Source: JABDMH01 sp965223165
GTDB lineage: Bacteria; Bacteroidota; Bacteroidia; Chitinophagales; Saprospiraceae
DNA: 64,000 bases
Assembly: GCA_965223165.1 (NCBI GenBank)
Contig: CBDCVQ010000019.1
Span: 744,001-808,000, forward strand
Reading direction: 5' to 3'
The translations under genes were made by a program, and so were the position numbers. A model generated the notes under the pieces. The model made no database searches. It was not told where the DNA came from and saw only the letters and a list, made by a program, of their open reading frames with translations. How positions within the stretch are numbered: the stretch's first letter is position 1; each line of letters begins with the position of its first letter. This document shows positions 43,475 to 52,156 of the stretch, in pieces.

Positions 43475-44035
43475 TTATTCCACTTCGACGATGGCCTCGA
43501 TCTCTACCGCAATATTCCGGGGTAAAGAACCCATACCGACGGCCGCGCGAGCATGCTTGCCGCGATCGCCAAAGACCTCGACCATGAGATCAGAAAAACC
43601 GTTGATGACTTCAGGCTGATCGCCAAAATCATCGGCGCAGTTGACCATGCCCAGTACTTTGATTACCCGCTTGACTCGCTTCAGGTCGCCCAATTCCGCT
43701 TTCAGTACCGCCAATTGTTGAATGGCAGTGCGACGGGCGGCCTCGTAGCCCTCTTCGACGGTGAGGTCGACACCCACCTTGCCCGTGATATAGGTACCGT
43801 CTTCCTTCATTGGTCCCTTGCCGGCCAGAAACATTACTTTTCCTGTCTGGACGGCATTGACATAGTTGGCCACGGGTGGACTCACCTCGGGCAACTCAAT
43901 GCCAAGCGCCTGCAACTTTGCTTCCGGATCGTAGTCTCCCGCCTGGGCATTGACGACCGGCGTATCCTGACTGGACGGTGTGTTGGTGCATGCCACCACG
44001 GCCAAAAGACTGATGAGAATAAGTAGATTTTTCAT
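43475..44035 (-). CDS. RidA-family protein, lipoprotein (periplasmic)
   Basis: A 186-residue RidA/YjgF/UK114 protein carrying a lipoprotein signal (MKNLLILISLLAVVAC, Cys16), whereas typical RidA is a cytosolic enzyme of about 130 residues. The domain covers about residues 45-186. The catalytic Arg is in KHARAAVGMG and the conserved Glu in VEIEAIVEVE. RidA proteins hydrolyse 2-imino and enamine products of PLP enzymes to 2-oxo acids. It is the last of six minus-strand genes and lies 49 bp after the SelA-like PLP enzyme gene, giving it a likely imine source outside the cytoplasm. Confidence 0.9.
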   Translation of the reverse strand: MKNLLILISLLAVVACTNTPSSQDTPVVNAQAGDYDPEAKLQALGIELPEVSPPVANYVNAVQTGKVMFLAGKGPMKEDGTYITGKVGVDLTVEEGYEAARRTAIQQLAVLKAELGDLKRVKRVIKVLGMVNCADDFGDQPEVINGFSDLMVEVFGDRGKHARAAVGMGSLPRNIAVEIEAIVEVE

Positions 44036-44084
44036 GTATACGTTTTCTTAATTTTTTGATTGCTGCCGTTTTGCTCGATCAAAA

Positions 44085-45293
44085 TCAAGCACTTGCGGCA
44101 GATAATATTTCGTGTAGCCGGTGAGCCACGATTCGCTCTTCGCCCGGGTTCATCATCCATGACGTGATCCCCACATCGTCCTGGCCTCCCACGGTCTGGA
44201 TCGAAGGATGCCCCATCTTGAGTTGCTCGCGCATCTCGGTGGCGGTAATCTTCACCTTTTCCTGATCCCAGGTGAGCTTCAACGAGGGTACGTGGTTGGC
44301 AATCGGGGGGACATGTATCAGTGCTTCCACCCCATCGACCGATGCCGCTGCGTCGGCCATCCGCTTTATCTGGGATTCCCATAGGACACGATCGGCTTCG
44401 TGGTCGCGAGCCAGGTAAGATTCCAGCGCTATGTACATGCCTAGGGCCTCCTCTTTGTTGACCTTCATACCACGGCCGACGGTATCTCCTCGAGGGGCCG
44501 CACTGAGTCGCGCAGCAGCAATGAGATCCTTACGGCCGAGCAGCAGCCCCGCGCTTTGCGGGCCTCTCAGGCCCTTGCCACCGGAGAAGCAAACCAGATC
44601 AAATCCCATGTCGGTGTACTTCCACAGGTTTTCGACCGGTGGCACATCTGCCGCACAATCGTTCATGGTCGGAATACCATGTTTCTTTCCGATGGCAATA
44701 AACTCTTTGTATTGTATTTGACCTACCTCATTATTGTTGTTGAAAAACCACAGCATCGCCGTCTGATCATTGATGGCCGCCTCCATCTCTTCGGCGCTCT
44801 CCACCTCAATGAGTTTCACGCCACAATTCTTGATGGCATGTGCGTACCCAATGACGTGAGACTTCTGCAGAATCACCTCACTCTTCATGCCGGTCAGATC
44901 GGTCGGTATGCGCTTGGCCTTCTCCGGGTCCATGCCGGTCAGGACACCGGCGGTGCCGAGGGTGATGGCCGAAGCCGCACCCGCAGTGATCGTCGCAGAT
45001 TCACACCCGAGCAATTCGGCGATGCGCTCACCAATCTTGTCCTGCAGATCATCAATATTGACATATTGGTTAGATGCGTACTGTATGGCTTCCATCACCT
45101 CCTCACGCATCAGGCAACCACTCATCGCTGTATAGGTGCCCGCCGCATTAATAAATGTGCGCACCCCCAACTCTTTGAAGTAATCCCTGCGCGCCATATG
45201 ACGGACCGGTGCCGCAGCAGCCCCACCAGCAAAGGCGGTACCGATCAATGGCATCGCCGACAAACTCCTAATTAGCGCTCTCCTACTAAGCAT
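44085..45293 (-). CDS. SelA/DgaE-like PLP enzyme with Tat-type signal
   Basis: A 402-residue PLP-dependent enzyme of the L-seryl-tRNA(Sec) selenium transferase-like family. Relatives include D-glucosaminate-6-phosphate ammonia-lyase. The N-terminus MLSRRALIRSLS with an Ala/Gly-rich stretch to about residue 28 is Tat-like, suited to an enzyme that folds with its cofactor before export. The Schiff-base Lys is Lys240 in CFSGGKGLRGPQSAGLLLG, and NDCAADVPP supplies the Asp for the pyridine nitrogen. It likely removes ammonia from a 2-amino-3-hydroxy acid. The upstream RidA and downstream lipoprotein RidA fit this chemistry. Phosphorylated substrates are unlikely outside the cytoplasm. Confidence 0.86.
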   Translation of the reverse strand: MLSRRALIRSLSAMPLIGTAFAGGAAAAPVRHMARRDYFKELGVRTFINAAGTYTAMSGCLMREEVMEAIQYASNQYVNIDDLQDKIGERIAELLGCESATITAGAASAITLGTAGVLTGMDPEKAKRIPTDLTGMKSEVILQKSHVIGYAHAIKNCGVKLIEVESAEEMEAAINDQTAMLWFFNNNNEVGQIQYKEFIAIGKKHGIPTMNDCAADVPPVENLWKYTDMGFDLVCFSGGKGLRGPQSAGLLLGRKDLIAAARLSAAPRGDTVGRGMKVNKEEALGMYIALESYLARDHEADRVLWESQIKRMADAAASVDGVEALIHVPPIANHVPSLKLTWDQEKVKITATEMREQLKMGHPSIQTVGGQDDVGITSWMMNPGEERIVAHRLHEILSAASA

Positions 45294-45351
45294 AAGCTCT
45301 CTTCATTTTATTGTTGAAATAAAACACGTAAGTGTGCTCGCTCGCACATGC

Positions 45352-45822
45352 TTAATCGACGGCGGCTATGCAGTCCATCTCCACAAGCGAATCACCCGGT
45401 ACTCCGCCATAGGTTGCCACCGTCGTACGTACAGGTGGATTGGGACCAAAGCGCCCTCGGAATACCTTATTCATACCATGGTAATCATTGAGGTCATGCA
45501 GATACACATTGACCTTCAAGACCTGCTCCATGGACGAACCATTTTTCTCCAATTCTTTCTGCAATTCATTCAACACGTGATCGGTATGAGCGGCTATGTC
45601 ACCTTCAAAGTGCGCTCCCTTGCCGGCAATATAGAGCGTATTGCCATGCCGCACGGCACCGGAGAATAAAGGTACATCCTGCTCATCTCGATAGATTTCG
45701 CCGACGACCTCTTTTTTTGCCGGGGTGTTCGCTTGCGCTGCGGTGGCTCCTACACCAAAAATGGCAGCAATAGACGCACCAATTCTCCGCATCGCGAGTC
45801 TTCGATTTTTCCTGTGGCTCAT
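45352..45822 (-). CDS. RidA-family protein with Tat-like signal
   Basis: A 156-residue RidA protein. The signal-like N-terminus (RKNRRLAMRRIGASIAAIFG, then ATAAQA) has arginine pairs and a hydrophobic stretch, so it may be exported by Tat; a Sec signal is also possible. The catalytic Arg lies in PPVRTTVATYG and the conserved Glu in LVEMDCIAAVD. It sits between the RraA-like and SelA-like genes (27 and 58 bp gaps). It probably hydrolyses an imine or enamine produced by the PLP enzyme. A second RidA in the same operon suggests two intermediates or different locations. Confidence 0.88.
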   Translation of the reverse strand: MSHRKNRRLAMRRIGASIAAIFGVGATAAQANTPAKKEVVGEIYRDEQDVPLFSGAVRHGNTLYIAGKGAHFEGDIAAHTDHVLNELQKELEKNGSSMEQVLKVNVYLHDLNDYHGMNKVFRGRFGPNPPVRTTVATYGGVPGDSLVEMDCIAAVD

Positions 45823-45849
45823 AATTAGGCTATTTTTTTTGGTAAATAA

Positions 45850-46776
45850 TTACCAGGTTCTTTTTTCCAATAATTTCTGAATTTCCTCTTTCGCTACCGG
45901 CAGTTCGTCCATGTGATCCCGCAGCCACTGCGAAAAATCCCGCTCGATCTCATCTGACCATTTGGTATCGATTTGACCCGGTGTATATTTTCCCTCTTTT
46001 AATCGAGTGATCCCAAACATATCTCTCAGTCTGACCACCTCTGATGTGACGACCACCTTCTCGGCGAGGTGCGAGGGTATAAAAATTACGCCCTCCCTTT
46101 TGGCTAAAACCACATCACCAGGCAAAACCGTAGCCGCTCCCATACGGATGGGCACATTCAGTCCAGCGAGCATGACTTCGGTCAAAAAGGATGGGTGCCA
46201 AGCTCGTACGAAGGCATTAAATCCCTCAATTTCTGAGAGGCCCTCCAGGTCCCGGCTAGAGGCATTAAATACCACGCCATTGCCCGAATTGGCAAAAATG
46301 GCATTGCCCAGATTATCCCCGATCAGAGTGCCGTCCACGATCTTGCCAAAACCATCGGCCACGTATACATCACCCATGGACAATTCATCAATGGGCCACG
46401 AATTGGGGCTGCCAATCCGGCCGTCCTTGTCTCCTTGCTCCTTGATTGCATCCGATACGTCCGGACGGTTGGGCATGTATTGCGCGGTAAGTGCTCGGCC
46501 AACCACCGGCACGTCTTGATGGATCGTTTCCCATCCTCCTTCAAATTGATTGTGGTAGCCCTCTCCCCTCAATACTCCCCAAGCCTCTTCTATGGTGACC
46601 GAGTGCATGCGTTCCAATATGCCGTCCGGCACTTTGGGCCGACCGTCGTCATAACGTTCACCTTCCCATGCGGCGGTCAAAAATATCATTTGGTCTCTCG
46701 AAATCGTCTGGGCAGAAACGTGGCACAGACTGAGTACAAGGCTGATCATCATCAATGATCGGATACAGTTTTTCAT
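45850..46776 (-). CDS. RraA-like aldolase/decarboxylase, exported
   Basis: A 308-residue protein of the RraA superfamily, which includes 4-hydroxy-4-methyl-2-oxoglutarate aldolases. A Sec signal (about residues 1-22, ending HVSAQ) precedes the domain. GDNLGNAIFANSG and VVFNASSRDLEG (Arg175-Asp176) match the pyruvate-binding and metal-site motifs of the aldolases. It is longer than the usual 160-240 residues, with about 90 extra residues at both ends. As the aldolase of this operon it could split a 4-hydroxy-2-oxo acid into pyruvate and an aldehyde. Confidence 0.86.
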   Translation of the reverse strand: MKNCIRSLMMISLVLSLCHVSAQTISRDQMIFLTAAWEGERYDDGRPKVPDGILERMHSVTIEEAWGVLRGEGYHNQFEGGWETIHQDVPVVGRALTAQYMPNRPDVSDAIKEQGDKDGRIGSPNSWPIDELSMGDVYVADGFGKIVDGTLIGDNLGNAIFANSGNGVVFNASSRDLEGLSEIEGFNAFVRAWHPSFLTEVMLAGLNVPIRMGAATVLPGDVVLAKREGVIFIPSHLAEKVVVTSEVVRLRDMFGITRLKEGKYTPGQIDTKWSDEIERDFSQWLRDHMDELPVAKEEIQKLLEKRTW

Positions 46777-46858
46777 AGAGAATTTTTAGATTCTAATGTT
46801 TTTTTTTGAAGACAGGTAAATTATACAAAATAGCGCCGACTATCAACCGAGTCGTCCA

Positions 46859-48100
46859 CTACCTATTTTCCCACGCTGGACGGGAGATCCCATTGAGATC
46901 CCAGACCACATTGCCCTCACGGAGCGTCAACTCGCATATGATCTTCTGATCACCATTGACTCGCCATCCACGCACGTCCACATAGCCGAATGAGCCCTCC
47001 TGGACACGCAGCACGGCTACATCGGCCACGGCCCCTACGCTAAGGTGCCCCAAGTGATCCTGTTGTATCACCTCGGCCGGTTTGGACGTCGAAGCCGCAA
47101 TGATCTCATCCATGGTCATACCCATCACCAGAAACTTGGACATGACATTGGTCATATCCTTCATGCCCGCATTCATACTACCCGTATGTAGATCGGTGCT
47201 GATCGTATTGGGCCGCATGCCTTGCTCCAGGGCCGGTATCGCTTGATCAAATCGAAAGCTTCCTCCACCATGACCTACGTCCATAATGATTCCTCGCTCC
47301 TGCGCTTCCTTAACAAACGGCTCCAACTGGCCGGTCTCATAATTGACAATTGGCTCCCGGCGATTGACGTGGGCAAAGCAATGGGTGAAAATATCGCCCG
47401 GCCGTAGCTTGTCAAAAAACAACGTCTTGATGGACAGCGGGGGGTCATATCCACCGAAGTCGACCATCACTGGAATGCCGGCAATCCTACCCGCCTCCAC
47501 CGCCTGTTCGACCGGTGTCCACTCGGGTCCATAGTAGTGAGCCACCTTGACGCCAACGACATGCTCCGGAAAAGCCTGCGCTTCCATCGCCGTCAGTTTG
47601 GCATCCATATCCGCCAGGTTTTGTTCTACCGCTCCGCCGGCCATACCAGAGCCCACGATATTGAGAAAGGACAGCACCCGTGTCTTTGCCCGATCGATGG
47701 TCTGACTCTTAAAGGTTTTGAAATTGCGCCAGCCGGCTCCTCCTACGTCGACCACGGTGGTCACGCCCGCTCGAAAGGTGAAGCCATCGGGAGCCAGGGC
47801 AGAATAGCTATTGGCCAGGTAAGCATCGGATACGGTACCGTGGAAGTGATGTCCATGTAGATCGATCAGACCCGGGACGACGTACAGGCCCGACGCATCG
47901 ACCACCTGAAAGACACCATCGGCCGAAATGTTTTTGGCGACCTGATGTATTTGACCTTCGTCAATGGCGACATCCATCAACTCGCTAATCCCATTCTTGG
48001 GGTCGATCACGTATCCACCCTTGAGGAGGAGATCGATCTGCTGCCCGTGCGCCGTCTGCATAGCGATCAGCAACAGACAGGAGTACAGTATGTGTTTCAT
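46859..48100 (-). CDS. Amidohydrolase/deacetylase-family metallohydrolase, exported
   Basis: A 413-residue amidohydrolase with a Sec signal (about residues 1-19, ending TAHG). The metal motif is LIDLHGHHFHG (His82 and His84), Lys185 in VGVKVAHYYG could be the carboxylated bridging Lys, and His/Asp residues in FTHCF and STDLHTGS complete the site. It resembles the EF0837-type deacetylases that are encoded beside SelA-like enzymes and aldolases in other bacteria. It probably deacylates the pathway substrate. The long upstream extension of the frame overlaps the SMP-30 gene and is rejected; MKHILYS is the start, 13 bp after the SMP-30 stop. Confidence 0.88.
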   Translation of the reverse strand: MKHILYSCLLLIAMQTAHGQQIDLLLKGGYVIDPKNGISELMDVAIDEGQIHQVAKNISADGVFQVVDASGLYVVPGLIDLHGHHFHGTVSDAYLANSYSALAPDGFTFRAGVTTVVDVGGAGWRNFKTFKSQTIDRAKTRVLSFLNIVGSGMAGGAVEQNLADMDAKLTAMEAQAFPEHVVGVKVAHYYGPEWTPVEQAVEAGRIAGIPVMVDFGGYDPPLSIKTLFFDKLRPGDIFTHCFAHVNRREPIVNYETGQLEPFVKEAQERGIIMDVGHGGGSFRFDQAIPALEQGMRPNTISTDLHTGSMNAGMKDMTNVMSKFLVMGMTMDEIIAASTSKPAEVIQQDHLGHLSVGAVADVAVLRVQEGSFGYVDVRGWRVNGDQKIICELTLREGNVVWDLNGISRPAWENR

Positions 48101-48113
48101 AACCCTATGATTT

Positions 48114-49046
48114 TCATTTGCTTTGAAGCATGGCAAAGGCGCGGCCGGGCTCATCGACCCGGAAAGTTTCGAAGCAGCCCCGGTCCTGCAAGGTGACGTA
48201 GCAGGTACGTCCGTCGGGTCCACCGAAGGCGATATTAGAGGGCTTCTTACCCTTGAGTATGATCTCTCGCACCTGCTTTCCCTTTTTGTCCAGCACCACG
48301 ACAGTGCCCTTGCCATGGCGGGTGATATAGAGCTTGCCCTTGACGTCACAGCGCATGCCGTCCATGCCAAAATCGGGAAACTGGATGATCAATCTCTTAT
48401 TCGAAATCCGGCCTTCCGCGTCCAGATCGTAGGCCCAGACATTGCGCTGCACGCTTTCATTGACATACAGCGTCCGCTCATCCGGACTCACTTCTACCCC
48501 ATTGGTGGTGCCCATGTCGGCTTCGAGCCGAGTAGTGGATCCATCGGTATCGATGCGCCAGAGCTGTCCGGTGGAGGCAGACCAGTTGGGATCACTGGCA
48601 AATAGTGTCCCATCAGATCGGATGGCCAGGTCATTGGGCTGATTGAAGGTGGAGTCGTGAGCATGGACACTGATCACTTGGGTGACCGGATTGATTTTCA
48701 GCACATTGTGCTCGGTATAGTCAGCCACATAGAGATACCCCAGGTCGTCGATCCGTATCCCATTGCCAATGCTGCCTTCGGGTAGTGTGACAAATAGGGA
48801 GGCCTTGCCCTGCGGATCAACTTGACCGATGGTGCCCTGCTCCGCATAATTAACCGCTAGGATTTTGCCCTGTCTCGTCACGGCCGGGCCTTCGATGCCA
48901 CTGGTGAATGTACCTTCAGGGGTGAAGTCAGACGGCAGGTACAAATTGCTCTGGTCGACGCTCTGCCGGGAGGCTAGGCATGACAATCCCACACAAACGG
49001 CAAAAAGAAGCAGATAACAGGCGGGATAAGTGGTGTTTAATCTCAT
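48114..49046 (-). CDS. SMP-30/gluconolactonase-like lipoprotein
   Basis: A 310-residue beta-propeller with a lipobox (LLFAVCVGLSC). Family residues appear in GIEGPAVTRQG (Glu), FNQPNDLAIRSDGTLFASDP (Asn, Asp) and TTNGVEVSPDERTLYVNE (Asn, Asp). It would open a sugar-acid lactone outside the inner membrane. It is the first gene of the six-gene minus-strand unit. The Met at 49046 is chosen over one nine codons earlier because it begins a standard lipoprotein signal. Confidence 0.9.
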   Translation of the reverse strand: MRLNTTYPACYLLLFAVCVGLSCLASRQSVDQSNLYLPSDFTPEGTFTSGIEGPAVTRQGKILAVNYAEQGTIGQVDPQGKASLFVTLPEGSIGNGIRIDDLGYLYVADYTEHNVLKINPVTQVISVHAHDSTFNQPNDLAIRSDGTLFASDPNWSASTGQLWRIDTDGSTTRLEADMGTTNGVEVSPDERTLYVNESVQRNVWAYDLDAEGRISNKRLIIQFPDFGMDGMRCDVKGKLYITRHGKGTVVVLDKKGKQVREIILKGKKPSNIAFGGPDGRTCYVTLQDRGCFETFRVDEPGRAFAMLQSK

Positions 49047-49269
49047 AGTCAGAATAGCGTTTTGAAAGTACACATTTTTTGAGCCACGTCGTAGTCCGCC
49101 AGCCTTAGTCTATCGGAACCTCGACCGATCCCCCTCCCACAGCGAGTGCCTGGTAGTGGGATATCCAAGGCAGCTCGTGGGGATCATAGGAAGAGGAAAG
49201 GCTCATTTGCGTCAAAATAGGAATCGCCGCCCGCCAGAGGAGTTGTTCCACAATATTTACTTTTGCTGC

Positions 49270-50343
49270 ATGAGTCTATTGATACTCTTTTTCATACTCT
49301 CCATCGGAGTCTCCTTTCTCTGCAGCATCTGGGAGGCAGTTTTGCTAAGCATCACCCCATCGTATGTGAAAATGAAAGAGAAGGAGGGCGGGGCCACCGG
49401 CACCTTATTGGAGAAATTCAAGGAGGATATAGACCGGCCGCTATCGGCTATCCTAACCTTGAATACAATCGCCCACACAGTCGGAGCGATCGGCGTGGGT
49501 GCCCAAGCAGGCAAGCTATTTGGCTCGCACCACTTTGACTTCCTAGGTCTGGCACTCAGCTATGAGTCACTGATCGCCGGCATCATGACGCTGGCCATTC
49601 TCATCTTGAGTGAGATCATTCCCAAGACACTAGGAGCTAACTACTGGAGGGCACTGACCCCCTTCACGGTCACCAGCATAAATCTGCTGATCCTGGCATT
49701 GTACCCATTGGTCTGGCTCAGTCAGCTCATCACACGCAAATTGAAGCGGGAGAAGCACAAGAGTGTGTTGAGCCGTGCGGACTTCACCGTGATGGCACAG
49801 GTAGGCGCCGAGAGTGGTGCCCTGGATGAGAGCGAATCCGTGGTCATCAAAAATCTGCTTCGGCTTAAGGAATTGAAGGTGAGCGATGTGATGACCCCCC
49901 GTACCGTCTTGATCTCAGCCGAGGAAGGCACCACCTGCCAAGATTTTCATGAGGCCCACAAGGATCTCCGTTTTTCACGCATCCCCATCTACGAAGATCA
50001 GCCTGACAATATCACCGGACTGGCCTTGAAGGATGACATTCTCACCCAGCTGGCCGAGAACCGCTACGATACGTTGCTCAAGGAGATCAAGCGTCCCGTC
50101 TTATTTGTTCGAGAAGACACCAAGCTGCAGATTCTGTTTGAAAAACTAACTCGTGAGCGGGAGCATCTGGCGGTGGTCGTGGATCAGTTTGGCGCGCTGC
50201 TAGGACTGGTGACCATGGAGGACGTCCTGGAGACCCTCCTTGGATTGGAGATCATGGACGAGACGGACCAGGTGGCCGATCTGCAAAAGCTGGCTCGGGA
50301 ACAGTGGGAGAAGCGGGCCAAGAAGATCGGATTGGTCGAATAG
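49270..50343 (+). CDS. CNNM-domain/CBS-pair membrane protein (hemolysin family)
   Basis: A 357-residue inner-membrane protein. The CNNM transmembrane domain (about residues 1-190) starts MSLLILFFILSIGVSFLCSIWEA and includes SEIIPKTLGANY, a signature of the family. The CBS pair (about 210-335) includes VMTPRTVLISA and VVDQFGALLGLVTMEDVLE. Members transport or sense magnesium or cobalt, or contribute to stress resistance. It lacks the C-terminal CorC_HlyC domain seen in longer relatives. The start at 49270 begins the first helix; the earlier ATG at 49156 gives an unlikely charged N-terminus. Confidence 0.92.
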   Translation: MSLLILFFILSIGVSFLCSIWEAVLLSITPSYVKMKEKEGGATGTLLEKFKEDIDRPLSAILTLNTIAHTVGAIGVGAQAGKLFGSHHFDFLGLALSYESLIAGIMTLAILILSEIIPKTLGANYWRALTPFTVTSINLLILALYPLVWLSQLITRKLKREKHKSVLSRADFTVMAQVGAESGALDESESVVIKNLLRLKELKVSDVMTPRTVLISAEEGTTCQDFHEAHKDLRFSRIPIYEDQPDNITGLALKDDILTQLAENRYDTLLKEIKRPVLFVREDTKLQILFEKLTREREHLAVVVDQFGALLGLVTMEDVLETLLGLEIMDETDQVADLQKLAREQWEKRAKKIGLVE

Positions 50344-50414
50344 ATCGGTAGGCCATTTTCCAAACACAGGAAAGGCAAGGGGTGCCCCAGCAGTAGATCT
50401 AGTCTGCTATTCGT

Positions 50415-52124
50415 TCAACTTTCCGGTGCCGATCTCACATTTTTCAATCTCCAAATCGCGCCATTGGCCTTGGTCAGGAAATAAATGTTGCCCTTTTGGT
50501 CCCAACCCAGGTGCAAGTCAATGCGGCCTTTGCCAAGCAACTGGCGAAAATGGGTGACTTGCCCCTCATGGCTGAGTTGAAAGGCCTGAATGGGTGCCTG
50601 AGAGCCCTGCTTGACATCCTCCATTTCTATGTAAAACAGGTCGTCGGACACGATATCGCCAAAAAGATATTTGCCCTGGAGTAGCGGAAACTTGTCCTGC
50701 CGATAAATAATGCCTGTACCGATGGCATTGCCCTCGCTGTGATCATACTGCGCGACCGGGTAGGTGTATTCATCCCCTTCATCCTCGGGCAAAGGGAGCA
50801 CTTTCTGATTGTTAAAAGGAAAATCGATGCGGTAGGTCCCTTCTCGCTGGTTCCATCCATAGTCACGACCCTTTTGCACCAGGTTAACCTCTTCAATCTG
50901 ACGCTCCCCTATCTCTGTCACCAGCATGACTTCCGGGTCCGCCGGATCCCAGCAAAATCGATGCGGATTGCGAAATCCCCAGGCCCACCGCTCACGAATG
51001 ACGGATGGATCCGCTGAGGAAGCCATGGGATTGTCAGGCGGGATGCCATACATGCCGTTTTGACTGTTGTCGCCCAGGGGATCAATGCGCAGGATGGCCG
51101 AATGTATGCTACCAGCATGGCAGCAAAGGTCATAGATGCCGCTATAGTTCGAACCCCCGTCTCCGATACCAATGTATAAGAGACCTCGCTCATAGGGATC
51201 GACAGCATGGGCATTAAAGGCAATGTCCTGCACTCCATGCTGACCAAAGGGCATATACATGCGTAGGAGCTCCCGATCCGTCCCCTTAAAGGCGGACTGT
51301 CCCAGCGCATCTACTTTCCACTCGGTGAGTACCCATTCGACGATCACAGGTAGACTGTCCGGATAAGCAAAAGTAGATGGACCTGTGCCCGGCTTCTCGG
51401 TGTGGGTGGTATAGAAAAGTCGATTGTGGGCAAAGTCGGGATGAAAGGCAAACGATCCAAAGCCACTGCCGAGGCCGGGGGCATCCACGAAATTTGGCTT
51501 TTGTGCCCTGATATCCAGAAACATTTGCACTTGGCCGTCTTCTAGGTAGTACAAGAATCCTCGAAGGTCATTGACGTAGAGCCGTCCTGGTTCTGCAGCG
51601 TTGTCTCGCAGCATATTGATGCGTGCCAGCGGCCCTTTTTCGGCCGTAGCCGGCACGGTGGCTATCTGCTCTATCTCCAGCACCAGTGGTGACAGAGGTA
51701 TCGTATCGGCGATGGGGTTATCCATAAAAAGCGAGGTATCGATGTCCGCCAGGCCAAAGAGATCGGCTGATTCATTCTCGGTGCTGAGGTAGGAGACGAT
51801 CGTATCAAGGGTGAGGTCACCGAGGTGGGCAAATCCCGGCATGGGCGACGGGTACCGGGCTGCGATCATGCGTGCCCGTAGATCCCCTCGCCTGGCTACC
51901 GCCGGTGGATCTTTGATAAATGACGTTAGCCAGGCATGTCCTGTCTTTTGGTAGATGCCAGCTAGTTTAGGACCGATGCCATCTCTCTGCATGGTGTGGC
52001 ATGCCGAGCAATGTATGGTGAATAGCTCACTTCCCCGGGCAATCACATGATCGGAGGGCCCCTCCTGAGTTTGACATGCGAGCGCAAGGACTAGCAATGC
52101 AAGGAAGAAAATGCAGCGGGTCAT
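50415..52124 (-). CDS. Cytochrome c fused to PQQ-type sugar dehydrogenase-like propeller, lipoprotein
   Basis: A 569-residue lipoprotein (lipobox LALAC, Cys17). The N-terminal cytochrome c domain (about residues 27-115) has CSACH (Cys39, Cys42, His43) and a candidate axial Met in PSPMPGF. A beta-propeller of the soluble aldose dehydrogenase/Hhip type follows (about 150-569; GSGFGSFAFHPDF, IGIGDGG, WAWGFRNPHRF, GRDYGWN). Fusion of the electron acceptor and the dehydrogenase in one chain suggests direct transfer from sugar to a respiratory partner. It is convergent with the CNNM gene. Confidence 0.93.
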   Translation of the reverse strand: MTRCIFFLALLVLALACQTQEGPSDHVIARGSELFTIHCSACHTMQRDGIGPKLAGIYQKTGHAWLTSFIKDPPAVARRGDLRARMIAARYPSPMPGFAHLGDLTLDTIVSYLSTENESADLFGLADIDTSLFMDNPIADTIPLSPLVLEIEQIATVPATAEKGPLARINMLRDNAAEPGRLYVNDLRGFLYYLEDGQVQMFLDIRAQKPNFVDAPGLGSGFGSFAFHPDFAHNRLFYTTHTEKPGTGPSTFAYPDSLPVIVEWVLTEWKVDALGQSAFKGTDRELLRMYMPFGQHGVQDIAFNAHAVDPYERGLLYIGIGDGGSNYSGIYDLCCHAGSIHSAILRIDPLGDNSQNGMYGIPPDNPMASSADPSVIRERWAWGFRNPHRFCWDPADPEVMLVTEIGERQIEEVNLVQKGRDYGWNQREGTYRIDFPFNNQKVLPLPEDEGDEYTYPVAQYDHSEGNAIGTGIIYRQDKFPLLQGKYLFGDIVSDDLFYIEMEDVKQGSQAPIQAFQLSHEGQVTHFRQLLGKGRIDLHLGWDQKGNIYFLTKANGAIWRLKNVRSAPES

Positions 52125-52156
52125 TTGGTATTCGGTGATATTGGATGGTCAGGCTT

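Noticed and set aside
46859..48370. Longer amidohydrolase starting at 48370
   Set aside because: The extra 90 residues overlap the SMP-30 gene and push the signal peptide into the middle.
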